Of a stretch of 64,000 nt of DNA, positions 10,401 through 23,300 are shown piece after piece. Source of the DNA: Ciona intestinalis. Taxonomy: Eukaryota; Chordata; Ascidiacea; Phlebobranchia; Cionidae. The notes under the pieces are model-generated. The model was given only the letters and a program-made list of their open reading frames with translations, had not been told where the DNA came from and did not search any database. Each line of letters begins with the position of its first letter. Position 1 is the stretch's first letter. The stretch is from the NCBI RefSeq assembly GCF_000224145.3, contig NC_020170.2:2723589-2787588 (forward strand). The letters are read 5' to 3'. The position numbers were made by a program, and so were the translations under genes.

Positions 10401-12636
10401 TAATACGTGAGGACCTTGAGTAAGGCCAAAAAACGTGTTATAAAACCCACCAAATTTTTCCATATGTTCAAGACCAGCATTTCCAAACAACTGTGGGGTC
10501 ATTGGTGCAGCAGCTATTTCACGAAACTCAGTCATAACTTCAATGTGTTTTTGCATAGGGTTCGTTCTGTCTGTCCACTGCAGAAGTATAGCATGTTACC
10601 AGTTACAAAAACGCATACAAAAGCACTAAGCAGTAAAAATCGCCTTTATGGCTAGGAAGATAAAAAAAACAAAAAAAAAACACACAAAATGTAGTGTTCG
10701 ATTTTTTGTATCAATAAAGTAGGGTAATGGGCCTACACCGGTCTAAATCTTATGACCCCTAGTATCCCCTGATGTAAGGCCTTATTCATATAGAACAGAA
10801 TCAACAAAACTGGTCAACTAAAAAAAAAAAATATTCAGTCAACAATTAACTGATTAACTAAAAATTTATAAAAAATGCAACTTTTTGTTACTTAAACATG
10901 GGTGTCAAACAAAATTAGATGGCACACACGTTAAAATGCACTTAAAATTTTTCAAATTGATTTACATGAGAGCCAAGTGAGCCTCGTTCCATCTTTTCGA
11001 AGCCAAGAGCCATGGTGCATTCAGCCAACCCTCCTTCAATAAATTGCTTTGCCATGAACAAGGCTGATGAACCAGTGGCACATGCGTTGTTAACCTTAAT
11101 ACAAATGAGATTTTGAGCATTTTTTATCAAACCATTTAGCCCCTAGGCAGAAATTATAATATAAATAAATATTATTTACTGTTTTTTTAACACAATTTTA
11201 ACAGTAGCCTAACCTTAAGATGTAGTTTTACACTATAAACGCAGATATAATACATCAGACTATCAGTCATTCCTTCCAAAAAAGGTATATGCGGATGTAT
11301 TCAAATGGTCTTAAGAGCATCTTTTTATCAGAAAATATGGCATTAAATGCTTCTTGTGCATTGTGCTGCACATCTGGTTTCACCAGATAAAAGTAGAGAT
11401 AGACAAAATACCCGTTTTTGTATGTTCCTGGATGGCTGGATATCCCTTGACCTTTGGGTATAGGTTAACACAATGTATGCAGTGGTTTCAGATGAAAAAT
11501 TTACAATTCAAAAAGGTATAACAGTCATTTTATTGAATAAATAGGTTCACACAAGTGTATGCACTAGAATGAGGTCACATATTAATTATAAACAATGTAA
11601 CAGCCATTCCAATAAAACATAGGTTATTATATACAGTAAACTGAGATGGGCAACTCACATTATAAATTGGAATCCCAGTCATTCCAAGTTGGTACAAAGC
11701 ACGCTGACCACAAGTCGAGTCTCCGTAGCAATAACCAACTGCTGCTTGCTCCACCTGGTGGTAAGAAATTCCAGCATCAGCGAGAGCTTTTAACCCTGCC
11801 TCCTTGGCCATGTCGGGGTAGTCAAAATTCTCACGTCGACCCGGCTTCTCAAACTTTAAAGAAATAAAAGTAAATTTAGGTATGATACAATGGTATGACA
11901 CATATGCCCTAATGAATGAATAAATGAATGTGAATGAATGAATGTAACTTACTTTATCCTCGCGTGGCTGGAAAACGACAGTCGTTATCACACGGGTTTA
12001 ACANNNNNNNNNNNNNNNNNNNNNNNNNNNNNNNNNNNNNNNNNNNNNNNNNNNNNNNNNNNNNNNNNNNNNNNNNNNNNNNNNNNNNNNNNNNNNNNNN
12101 NNNNNNNNNNNNGTCTGGAGCAATTGCCGGTTAAGTGTCTTGCCCAAGGACACATACGCCCACAATGGTAGCACCGACGAGCCTTGAACCCATTACCTGA
12201 TAGGTACAGGCAGGCGCGCTAACCACTACGCCACGGCGCCGGGTAATATGTATCATAAGCATAGCAATTAGGAACCCAATGGCTTTTATATTGGTTATAT
12301 TCACCATATTATAGCTTATTTACACAGGCAAAAGTTTTTAAAATGCAGGGCAGACACAGACATTATGATGCAAATTTTTGTGCAAAATAATCAAATTTAT
12401 GAGTGTTTTATGAGAAATTTATGGGTAAGTTACTAAGTAATGCAGTTGACAAAATACCACGGAAAGCGTGCCCTCCCTGCCACCCCAGGTTTGGCAACTA
12501 TAAGCCTATACACATATGTAATTGAAGATTGTAAAACTAGGCAAAATATGATATATTAAATAATGAAACTATTGGATAATTTTATTTTGATTACCTTTGT
12601 CATTCCAACACCAATTACATAAACTTTTCTTCCCAT
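4492..12636 (-). CDS. SCP2: SCPx: peroxisomal 3-ketoacyl-CoA thiolase fused to sterol carrier protein 2
   Basis: Thiolase that cleaves 3-oxoacyl-CoA of branched-chain fatty acids and bile-acid-type side chains in peroxisomes, with a C-terminal lipid-binding SCP2 domain. Exons (high to low): 12636-12595, 11853-11659, 11094-10966, 10577-10451, 9470-9320, 8977-8830, 8065-7915, an exon partly in the gap ending at 7595, 6855-6720, 6052-5920, 4951-4875, 4581-4492. Visible thiolase marks: [10 protein letters not shown] at the start, [13 protein letters not shown], the cysteine region [24 protein letters not shown] and [11 protein letters not shown]. The NPSGG/GHPLGATG block should lie in the N gap at 7761-7885. 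The SCP2 domain runs from about [17 protein letters not shown] to [20 protein letters not shown]. The protein ends PKL, a PTS1-like peroxisome signal. A one-base frame break lies close to the gap. A stop codon lies in frame shortly before the chosen ATG. Confidence 0.95.
4641..4798 (-). mobile_element. SINE fragment in SCP2 intron
   Basis: Contains 'gagttaccatgtatgtaact', 'gtgaccactgggttggagca' and 'acacatacgcc'. Head missing. Confidence 0.75.
4975..5490. repeat. About 120-bp tandem repeat, four imperfect units
   Basis: The block 'tactgaaataatgcatgtta' recurs at about 5041, 5163, 5282 and 5400, a spacing of 118-122 bp. Each is followed by 'aaaaaaataac', 'gcacatta' and 'aatgttacattt' blocks. 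It lies in the intron before SCP2 exon 4951-4875. Confidence 0.85.
5853..5912. repeat. Short tandem repeat, 24-bp unit
   Basis: The unit 'ctatttttcggtaaaaattt' with 'tagg' repeats about 2.5 times immediately downstream (minus-strand sense) of the SCP2 donor at 5920. Confidence 0.8.
6077..6335 (-). mobile_element. SINE copy in SCP2 intron
   Basis: Runs from 'cttactttatcctcgcgtgg' to 'gcccaagaacacatatgtct'. It lacks the tRNA head. Confidence 0.8.
6433..6495 (+). mobile_element. SINE fragment, opposite orientation
   Basis: Only the 'ccaacccagtggccaccatt' to 'gtccaaattggcagataata' block is present. Confidence 0.55.
6955..7146 (-). mobile_element. SINE copy with an internal deletion
   Basis: Has 'acaagttaccacgtatataa', 'cttgcccaagg', 'acaatggtagc' and the eroded tRNA B-box region 'agccttgaacctgtaatct'. 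Confidence 0.7.
7761..7885. other. Assembly gap (125 N) inside an SCP2 exon/intron
   Basis: Unknown bases. By comparison with other SCPx proteins, the gap should hold the donor-side intron end and the coding segment with the GHPLGATG-type motif. Confidence 0.95.
8594..8822 (-). mobile_element. SINE copy abutting an SCP2 exon
   Basis: Runs from 'aatgtaacttgctttatcct' to 'agatacatacaccaacaata'. It ends only a few bases from the 5' splice site of exon 8977-8830. Confidence 0.8.
11914..12241 (-). mobile_element. Near full-length tRNA-derived SINE, interrupted by a gap
   Basis: Reading the minus strand from 12241: GGCGCCGTGGCGTAGTGGTT (A-box-like) and then GTAATGGGTTCAAGGCTCGT (B-box-like) form a tRNA-like head. 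The body contains 'CTTGGGCAAGACACTTAACC'. The 3' end is a CATT repeat (about 11914-11945). Positions 12004-12112 are N. This is the best copy for defining the family. Confidence 0.85.
12004..12112. other. Assembly gap (109 N) inside a SINE
   Basis: Unknown bases. Other SINE copies suggest it lies within the middle of the element. Confidence 0.95.
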
Positions 12637-13087
12637 TTTAAAGGCTTTTGGTTTAGCAGCTTAACTAATTAAAACTGTACTGTGATGATAACCACCAAGT
12701 TGAACAAACTACTGTAAAAAAATAAATAAATTAACAACAATACTTGAATATTTCAGTAAACAGAAAGACTATAGGATAAAAATAACAAGAAACGACAAGG
12801 TCTGAAAAGCTCTTTTCTGTTTGTTTTCGTTTCCAATGAATACTAAATTATAGCCTGCATTTCTGCCCATAGGTTTTGCCGAGTGCTGACCAAAGCCAAC
12901 GCAGGTACTAACTGTATAGTTATGTAAACTCACATAGCGGTCTGCGTGTTTCGAGCTGCTGCTTTGGGAGTGCTGAATCACTGTTAAAAAATATCGATTC
13001 AAGCCAAAGAGTTTAAAACCAATCGGTGCGAATCTCCTTTAATATTGAAAACGAAGTTAAAGTACTTTCGAAGTAATAGGAAAAACT

Positions 13088-13159
13088 GGGCTCGTCCGGG
13101 ATTTGAACCCGGGACCTCTCGCACCCTAAGCGAGAATCATACCCCTAGACCAACGAGCC
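13088..13159 (-). tRNA. tRNA-Pro (anticodon AGG)
   Basis: The minus strand reads GGCTCGTTGGTCTAGGGGTA at the 5' end. The anticodon loop TTAGGGT lies between TCTCGC and GCGAGA, the T-arm is GGTTCAAATCC, and the acceptor 3' strand ACGAGCC pairs with GGCTCGT. All four stems close. The anticodon AGG reads proline CCU/CCC. No intron is present. A run of five T follows on the minus strand (13081-13085), as expected for Pol III termination. The sequence looks essentially unchanged from vertebrate tRNA-Pro. Confidence 0.97.
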
Positions 13160-13469
13160 GACGCGCTTCTTTAGTCGAAAGTCGCATAGAGTAATCTGTA
13201 GTGGCGCGCACAAAAAAAGGCACCTCCGCTCTCTCCTTATATGCTATTGCTAAGATCATGGCGGGCGCCATGGCTAAGATCCATATGCAGGTGCTACAGA
13301 GGCACAGAGCTGTATTGTCGAATTTATTACATGTCAAACCGGGTTGCATTTTTATAATCAAGTTTTTTGGTAATCTGTGTGTGCGTTTTCGTTTTTGATG
13401 TTGACAATAAATAAGGACTAAGATTTACATTTTCAATTCTTTGTTGAGTATCGTAATCTTGGTTTTGTA

Positions 13470-13648
13470 TATAACTTACTTTATCCTTGCGTGGCTGGGA
13501 AACGAAAGTAGTTATTACCACCAATGTAATTTTACGAGTGATTGTCTTTTTCTAAGGCTAACAAGTTAGACGACCTACTAGTACACTGAATTGAAGCAAT
13601 TGCCCGGCGACACATACGCCCGCAATGGTAGTCACCCTTGAATCTGCC
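13470..13648 (-). mobile_element. SINE copy, internally rearranged
   Basis: Has 'aacttactttatccttgcgt' and 'gacacatacgcccgcaatgg', with a shortened middle. Confidence 0.7.
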
Positions 13649-13661
13649 AAAGTTTGACAAA

Positions 13662-13850
13662 TAGTACGTTGAGGAAGACGTCCCATTTTTAGCACATGAT
13701 ATCCAAATGTCCTGATCGCATTTTAGCCAATTAACAACGGTCTATGGCAGTCGCGAGGATAATGTTTTATAATTCTTTGAATGTTCTTTGTTTACTACCA
13801 AATGCGACGAGAAAATAAAAGCTGTCCTATCTTTCCCACGCTCCACACTA
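13662..13850. mobile_element. TA-MITE copy (subfamily 1), ends eroded
   Basis: Core 'tcctgatcgcattttagcca' and 'ttctttgtttactaccaaat' with weak ends. Confidence 0.75.
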
Positions 13851-14353
13851 GAAATTTCAACACAACCTATACAGTGAGGTCTCAATTTTATTATAACAAG
13901 AGAACCAGATACTCTACCATATACGGTAGCACTATTTCTAGCAATACCAATACAAGAGGTAAACACCAGTTCCAATCGCAAAACAAAATTATATCTCGAG
14001 AAGTTTGGCCGTTCGAACATAATAAACAAATTACGATAACCCACTAGCATCGGAGTGAAAAAAATGAAGCAGCAAAAAAAGGGCACAGAATAAGTTAAGC
14101 AGAGAACGGGTAAAAATAGCGGCACAACAAAACAACTAACCAAATGGCGCTGTACACATTATAGGCACTCACTACAAGCCGTGACTAGAAAAGAAAAACT
14201 TTTTTACATAAAAAGAACTTTGGGCATTTTTACTTGTTTTCCAGGTAAGGTATTTCAAAAGGCATTCGCTCGGAGCGCAGTGTCATGCTGATCTCTGATC
14301 GTCACACGACTGTCGCCACGCCGTTCGCCTCTGTCTTATCACTGTGTTAACAT

Positions 14354-17300
14354 TTAAACTTGCTCGCTCTCTAGCAGAGCGCCTTCTCCATCTGCTCTGT
14401 TGTCCATAGGCTGCATCTCTTTGTCTCTCGCACCGTTCTTGTTAGTAACCATTTTGTTTGCAGGATGTTCCTCGCTGTGTCTCACACCATAGAACAGGTA
14501 AATCAAAGCCCCTGTAAAAAACAGTGTTTTAAAAAACTATTGTTTAAATAATCTAGTTTTTATAATAACTTTTAAAATAAAATAATCCAAGTTTAAATAA
14601 TTTAGTTCTTCTTTAGCTTTTAAATAGCGCACTGAAATCTACCTAGATCTTTTCTTAGTACAAATATTTTTGTTACACAACTCACAACACATGCCAAAAC
14701 TTCTTTAAAAGTTGTTGCTAAGTAGTAAAAGTCTAGCTTAACACCCGAGCTCTTGTTCTTACACCGCATCAGTATGCCATAGCTGCTTTAGTCGTGTATG
14801 TTTATTTATATCAATGTTTATAATTTTATCAAGACTGCATTTTAAAACATGGCCACACATTAAAGAAGTTGCAAGTTGTTGATATGGGTGTTTTGTAATC
14901 GCGACAAACTAAACCAATGTTTGGCAAGTTGGGTTTTCTAGGTTACAAATTAATAACCAAATCAAACAGCAACAGCATAACCACAATTTGTAGGTTGCCA
15001 ATGTTAGTTAGAAGTCGTGTACTGCCACAAAACAACTTGTGTTTCAGCTATATTTATTCGTATAGTAGGGTGGGGGAAGGATGAGACACCTTTAGCTCGT
15101 AATATCCAAATATCCTGACCGTGTTTAAACAATTACCAACGGTCTGTAGCAGTCGTAAAGATACGGTTTTATAATTCTTTGAATGTTCTTTGTTAACTAC
15201 CAAATTGGAAAAGAAAATAGAATGAAAATGTGTCCCATCTACCCCCACTCTACTATATTAGTATATCCGCAAAAACAACATTGTAAGTTATTGGAACGAA
15301 ACCATTTTCAATAATACCAAGCATATCACAATAAACAGACGGGTAGAGTGTGAAATAAACGAATAGGCCTTTATTCAAAATATCAAATATAAAAACAGTT
15401 ACCTAAAACCATCCAGATCACCATCTTGTACCAAGTTGAAGGGGGCAACGAAATCATGAGGAAAATGTTCACGAACATGTTGAGTGCAGGAACCAATGGA
15501 ACAAGAGGTACCTGGGTAAAAGTTTGTTCACATATTCATGCATAGTAGGCTGGGGTGAGATTGGATACGTTTCATTCTCTTTTTTTGTCTTTTTTGGTAG
15601 TAAACAAAGAATTATCGAATTTACTGGTAGCCCCGCATTTCAAAAGCGTTGTTAATTGTTAAAAAAACACGTTCAGGGAATACAGGATTTGGTTGCTAAC
15701 GATATCCCATCTTAGCATACAGTACTACATGTGAATATTTAGTAGAAAACACAGACGGCCTGTTAGTTATCTCGTAAGTAACTTCATAAACCTAATGGAT
15801 AATAGTTTCTGTATGACTTTCAATTCAAACAATTCATTAGTGACCACTGGGTTGAACACATACGCCTATAACCGTAGAAACATCAGGCAGCATTTTTCAG
15901 TTACCACGCTAACGCTCAACCACTGAGCAATGGCCGTGGACTTTAAGCCAAAAAATATTGAAACTTACCGAGAAAGACAACTCCTTTCCACTCTGTGGTT
16001 GAAGAGCAATAACAACGATAGGTGCAATAGATCCCAATATGAAGATGACAATAAAAATGATGAAAATAAAATTCCAACCAAATTGAGTAATAAGGGCAAT
16101 AGTTATACTGAATAGAGCCATGCTAAGAGCTGTATGAAAAAAAAGAATGTTAGTTAATTACAGAGAGTATAGGATGGAGAAAACGTTATTTTTTTAATGA
16201 GCTTTTAAAGTTGGTTAAATCGTCTTTTTAAGACTCAAGTTTTACAGTGTTTTCATTGAGTTTATGTTAATATATAAATAGTAATTCAATGCACATTTGT
16301 TTACTGTTTACAGTCAAACAGAGACCAACACATTCAGGTGCCTAACTGTAAGGTTCACATATAGTTTGAACTTTGAAATAATTTACTAATACACCGAAAA
16401 TAACCTAAAGTTATAGGGAAAAAAAACAGAAAAAGCAACTTTTTTAAAAGCAACTTTTTTAAAATTTGTAACGCTAACCAACAAAAGTTCTCACTACAAA
16501 TTAATGGCATCGTTTATAAAAATAAAATAAAACAGCTTACCGGAAATCACAGTGCACCAGTTTACTATTTTAGAAATGATAGGCGTTGGAAAAGACGACT
16601 TTGGTCGGACCAGCATTACAAACTCAAAGGATTCGGTTCGGGCCTCGGTACGAATCGGCGTGAGATCGTCTTTTTTTAGGTCGAAGTCTTCTTCTGCTAC
16701 AGGAACCGCATCTGGCTGGTACCTACCAAATTAAATGCACAAATTAATTTTTTCCGAAAATTCTACCCCGTCTTTTCAGATATAGTAGGGTGGGATAAGA
16801 CTGGACCTGTTTTGATTTTCTTTTCTAGTTGGATTTAAAAATAAACGAAGAATATTAACAAATTACACATATAAGCGTAGCTTCGCTACTTCAAAAGGGA
16901 GCATTATTAATCGTTCAAAACACGATCAAGAAATATGGGAAATTAGGTGCTAACAAGTATATACCATTTAACATTTTACACAACAGTACTATATAGTCTA
17001 TACCTCTATTTTTTATATGTTTTAATTAAATGAACAAATTAATGCACCTTTATTATCCCCAACGTGGGAGAAAATGACAGCTGTGATGATTGTGACGTAA
17101 AATACGCATTTTTTACCTTTGTGTGGGGTAATGACAGTCGTAATTATTAAACGTATAATCTATTATTAACCGCCAATTGCATATTATAGAAGCTTATCCG
17201 ACTATTTATAGAATGCATTGAATAATCGATGCTGCAATTAGATTTGAACGCTTGCTTTAATTGGATGTAGGCTTAAGCGAGTTCTGAAATAACAACAACG

Positions 17301-20300
17301 AACCACGGCGCATGTATTATTAGATTATATCAACATACACAAATGGATCGAATTTTACTGAAGTAACAGCTAACAAAAACCAACCAAGATTTATTCAAAT
17401 AAGAGACTAATGATAACAGTTATTAAAAATGGCGAAAAAGGGAAATAAGTACGGTGGGGTAAGATGAGACACTGTTAGCAAATAGCATCCCATATTTCCC
17501 AATCGTGTTTTAAACAGTCGTACACTACAGTCGTATAATTCTGTAAATCTTCTTTGTTGTTTTCTACTAAATGAGACATTAAAAGAGAATGAAAACGTGT
17601 GTCATCTTATAAGCTATACCCCTACATACTTTTTATCAGCGAATTTAATTTTTTTTTGCTGCTGCTTTTGTTTATATGCAACAAGAATGTTTTAGCAATA
17701 CGAGTACACACCAGGACAAGATTTAAGGAATATACAGTAGGGTTCGGGGTGATGGGACACCAACTCCATTTCTTCGTTCCATTTAGTAGTAAACAAAGAA
17801 CATTCAAAGAATTATATAACTATATCCTCACGACTCCTATAGAACGTTGTTAACGGTTTAAAACACTATCAGGATATTTAGATATTATGTGCTTAAGGTG
17901 TCCCATCTTTCCCCACCCTACTGAAACACATAAACAAGTCTCAAAGCAACCGCGAGATATGTAGGTAGCTTTGTAGCTACAGTATATCATAATATTGTCA
18001 GTTGTTACAATACTACTGCAAGGTTCCCATGTCGTCAGTATATCCGAGAAACACCGAACAGTTACTTTGATAAGTTTCGTAGAACCGATGATATGGTTAT
18101 TAATGTTATAGCCGGTAAGCAATTTGAATTTGGAGTTCGAGTGTCGATGTCAATATTACTTCAACGCTAAAATATGTTTCCTTACGAAAGTGTTTGTTTT
18201 ATAAATTATACGCTCTTTTTTGTTTGTTTTTATAAAGTATCCTCCCGCTAAAATATGTTCCCTATTGAAAATGTTTGCTTTATGCAATTTTTCTTCCAAT
18301 TAGAATTAGTAATCTGTTTTAATTATGTTAGTTCTTTTAGGGTTAGAATTAGTAGTCTGTTTTAATTAGAATTAGTAATCCGTTTTAATACTGTTGGGTG
18401 GTTCTTATCTTTTAGGGTTTAGTAACCAAGCTTCTATTCAGTGTTCTATAATTTAATTTATTCTTAACGTGCGGGAAAAATTAAATTGACATTCAGTTCA
18501 TTTTTTTGACTTGTAATAACATAAAATTTATTGAAACATTTACAGACTGTCGTTTTTGCTGTTAATTCCCGTTTCCCATCTCAGTGTTAATAATGTATAA
18601 GCTTTGTTATTGTAAACTAAAATACAAAAAAAAATGTTGTGGTATTTATAATGTAAATTGTAAGATACTCGTATGGTTAACAATGGGAGAGTGTTATAGA
18701 CACATCAAGCAAGAATTAAGTATTCTAACGAAGCTTATCATATTAATTGGAAACGTTATCACAAAACAGAACAAGGAACCGCCTTTACGTATCCACATGT
18801 TTCGTTGAATTAATAAAACAAGCACGATTTCCCATTGAAAGCATAGATACCTGCATATAGTAGGGTGGGGGAAAATGGGACACCTTTTCGTTCTATTTTC
18901 TTAGCCCATTTGGTAGTGAACAAAGAAAATTTAAAGAATTATAAAACCGTATTCTCACGACTCCCATAGATCGTTGTTAATTGTGATCAGGATATTTGGA
19001 TATTATGTACCAAAGGTGTCCCATCTCCCCCCACCCTACTATATATTGCGATGCGTGAGTATTGGTCAAAAATATCACGAATCGAAAATATCACAAATTT
19101 TACTTCTTGATTAAAGACAAAATAATTTTAAAAAACACAATGATGTTTACCTGAGTAACATAACAGATGTAGCTACCAGCGTATAGGCAGCCAGGGTCCC
19201 AATTGACATTAAGTCAACTAATTCTTTCAAGTCAAAGAAAATGGCCATGATACCTATAAGAAAAAAATTCCAATTACAACCGACACAGAAAATATTAAAC
19301 ATGAAAAAGTTATGAAAACTTTAGTCGTATTCTGATGGGCTGTTGGTATGTACAGTGGGGTGGGGAAGATGGGACATTCTTTCATTCTATTTTCACGTTC
19401 CATTTGGTAATAAACAAAGAATATTAAAAGAATTATAAAACAGTATCCTCACGACTCTCATAGGCCGTTGCTATTTGTTTAAAATTTTATCAGGATATTG
19501 TAATATTGTATGCTACTGGTGTCCCATTTTACCCCACCCTACTATACTACTAAAACAATTAAGAGTCTAGAGAAAAATGCTAAAAAGTTGCTTGCACTAT
19601 TTCATAAAGATCGGAAATGTGAATAACAGATATAATGGACATTAGCATAAAAAAACTTTAAAAAATGATTCTCAGTTATTAGCGATCCACACTAAATAAT
19701 CAGTACGGGGTACCTACAGAATTGTTTTAAAATTTTATACAGAAAATACACTGTTACCTGCAAATGTTCCTGATAAAAACGTTGCAATGAGAGGGGTCTT
19801 TGTTTTGTCGTGAACTTTAGCAAGAAATTTGAACAGTAGGCCGTCGATTGCCATCGCGTATATAATACGTGGCATTGGAAACATAGCACCCAAAAGACTG
19901 TAAAAAAATAAATGTTTTAAATGTTTTGTTAGCACCTAATACCTAACTTCCCTTGCCGTGTTTTCAACAATTAATTACGCTCTTTCAGACTTACTACTCG
20001 CGGGGCTACGGTTACATAATTCTGTAACAAAATATCTCTGTTTACTACCAAATTGGACGAGAAAAAAAAGTAAAAACATGTCTTGTATCCTACCTCACTC
20101 TAGTCTACTATATCGCTGTATCTGTATTTAATTATAAATAGGTAAATGAAAACAACAGAACCGGATGCGTAAGCAAATTGAATTTGCATAACGTATGGTA
20201 TTTGATAAACGGCACGTTTCCAACATAATGATAATGAACTTCACATTCATACGACTCATTTATCTTGTTTTACTGCCACAGGCTGCGTGTGAGTTGGAAT

Positions 20301-23300
20301 CAGGCTGTTATACTGCATTTCTTTTAATTAGTATTTGTTTATGATATAACGTGGAGAAATTGCGGGTTGTGCGCTGGAAGACTTATCTTGGTTACTGAAC
20401 TATCACAAACAAAGCTATATAGAACTGTGGAAAAAGATGGGACATCTTTAGCACATAATATCTAAATATCCTGATCGTGTTTTAAACAATCAACAACGGT
20501 CTATGGAAATCGTGATGAGATATATTTCTTTGAATGTATTCTTTGTTTACTACCAAACGGGACAAGAAAATAAAATAAAAAAGTGTCCCATCTCCTCCCC
20601 ACCCTACTATACGAGGTGTGTGAAATAGAATACCAGTGCTATAACGACCGTCGTTGCCCGGCACGTGCAAATAAATAAGTTACATTTATTCCTTCATTCG
20701 TAGAACCGATATTATGGTAAATGCGTTTAAAAAACATATAGTTTGGCTTTAAAAGTTCGTGTGTATAAGGTGTCTTACCTGGTAGACAGTAGACACCAAT
20801 TAACAACGCTATTCTAGAGATGTCCCATTTTATTATCTTACCCTTTTATATAGTAGGGTGGGGGAAGATGGGACACCTTTAGCACATAATATACAGATAA
20901 CCTGATCGTGTTTTAAACAATTAACAACGGTTTATGAGAGTCATGAGGACATAGTTTCATATTTCTTTGAATGTTAAAAAGTGTCCCATCTTCCCCCATC
21001 CTACTATATAACAAAACAGGTTTTAAACGGGCATATTTGCAAGTCTTACCTGGTAGACAGTGCGCATATGGCACCAACAGCAACAGGGTAACTTGCCCAA
21101 GCCATTCCGACTTTTTCAAAAGCGACTGGCAAAGGCGCTAGAGTGTCCAGTAAAAAGTAAGGCTGCATAAGTGTTAATGTTGCGGAGATAGCCAGGTAGG
21201 CGATACAGCATACAGCTAAGGAAAGGACAATGCCCATCGGTATTGATTTTTGTGGGTTGATCGCTTCTTCCCCTGCGGAAACATACGAATATAGTGTTGA
21301 ATACGATCGATGTATATGAGGTATATGAAATGTCGTATTGTCACTACGGTGTATGTGAAATGTCATTCTTGATATTAAAATTACGCACGTGTTTTAATTA
21401 TTTAAGAAGCTGTCATCCAAACACCATTTCTAGCTCCTACGTCTGGGCTTTTAAATCCACACAATATTTTCTTGCATTAATAAAAGATTAATTGGTGTTT
21501 TTTACATTTTACACAGTTTATAATTTAACGTGCAAGTTACGGCTTTTGTTTATAAACTCTAGTCATCAAATACGAACTAAGTGAAAAGTTAAACGTTAAC
21601 AGAGAATGATAATGTTTTAAATTCCAATACACGTAACCTGTTTTAGTTTGTATAGCTTTTCAGTATAGCCTTTGGCCAAAACAGTGGCAAATAATATAAA
21701 CTGATAAAGCACATGATAAGCAATGGTGGAATTTTAAGCAAACCTAATTAAGCGAAGTTGTAAATGCTCTTGACTGTCTTACACAAATGTTGTGTTGTGA
21801 AAAAAATATATATATAACGATTGTGACAATGACAATTGTTACTTGTTAGAAATAAAAACAGCGTCGTGGCAAAGTAGTTAGCGTGCCTGCATGTATAACC
21901 CAGAGGTAATGGGTTCAAGGCTGGTCTCTGCTACCATTGTTGCCGTATGTGTCTTTGGGCAAGACACTTAACGGCAATTGCTCCAACCCAGTGGTCACTA
22001 ATGGGTTGTCCAAGTTATCATATATTTAAAAAAATAGTCACCCATAAAGTAAAATACATGGTAACTCGTAAGCTGGCATGAGGTGTTTAACACCCGTGGT
22101 ATAACGTTTTCCGGTCATTCAAGAAAAAAATAGTATGGTATGGCATCCTAATGCCATGTACATTAGAAGTAACTTACCAGTTGTAGCGATACAGTCGAAG
22201 CCAACGAAAGCGTAAAAGCAAGTTGCAGTTCCCGAAATCAAACCGAAGAAACCGAACGGTAGAAAACCACCATTTCCATAAGGTGCCCAGTCAATAGCAA
22301 GCTGTGCCATGGTGGCTCCATTTGTGCCATTTAACGATGGTGCGTAAGTTACATTGGCTAAAACTTCATTTACGACAGTGGTGAAGTTTGTCATTGGGCT
22401 CGAGTTTGTTGAGCTGCAAAAAAGGTAATGTTAACAAATAACAATAAGAATAAATATAATATATGTTAGCCTTGCTGGATTGTATTTTTTTTTCGAGGAC
22501 CTTGGATTTTGGCAAGATTTGGCCCGTTTTCCCCAACACCTATACTTCGTATGTACATTCCTTTGGACTTGGAGCATGATCCACGTTTAAAAGCTAATAG
22601 GCATAAATATTAACATAAGCTCGTACCGTATAGCAGACTAAACGTTGTTATAATAAAGTCATCGTTTTTAGACCAAAGAAAGCAATCTGTATAGTGGGGT
22701 AAGGTGGAACAGTTAGGCACATATTGCCAAATACTTAAAATTGAAATGTATATAACGGTTTTCGGGTGACACCTTAAGTTTTAAAAAAATATCCCATTTT
22801 ACCCCAAGTCCCATGTCACCCCACCGCCACCTTACTATATATATTTTACCCGCATACGTTTAAAAACCCTCACACATACTTACAGAACGTATTCCTGTAT
22901 TTCCTCAAATGTCCACGCCCAGTTGTGAAAGTCGGCTTTGGTCATACCAGCAATTACCACGAATAAAATCACACCGATGTTAAGGACAGTAAATATTTTA
23001 TTCACCATCGCGAACTCTTTTACACCAAACGCGATCAGAGCTGCAGAAAAAATGGAAATTCATAAACGAATGAATGTAACTTATGTATCCATTGCGTGAG
23101 AGGGCAATGATACAGTTGTTATTAGACGTGTGTTTTGTTTCATGCGCCTCTTGCCTGTGTATGAGTTACTATGTATGTAACTTTGTAGATAATTTTTTTT
23201 GTAACGTATGGCTGACAATTTAGGCAACCGTTTGTGATCACGGACCACTGAGTTAGAGCAAAAATTTAGAAATGTATTTTTTAAGCGTACATACTTTTCA

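Larger units (their letters stand above)
12637..14353. other. Intergenic region between SLC7A and SCP2
   Basis: Holds the SCP2 upstream region, a tRNA-Pro gene, a SINE (13470-13648) and a TA-MITE (13662-13850). A GC-richer patch around 13195-13330 includes the palindrome-like 'catggcgggcgccatggc' and a 65-codon frame that I do not regard as a gene. Confidence 0.6.

Noticed and set aside
13201..13398. 65-codon plus-strand frame in a GC-richer patch next to the tRNA gene
   Set aside because: No similarity to known proteins, short, and the patch contains a palindromic 'gcgggcgcc' that biases the frame.
17040..17165. Possible SINE tail fragments in an SLC7A intron
   Set aside because: Only short blocks ('aatgacagtcgtaattatta') resemble the SINE; too diverged to call.
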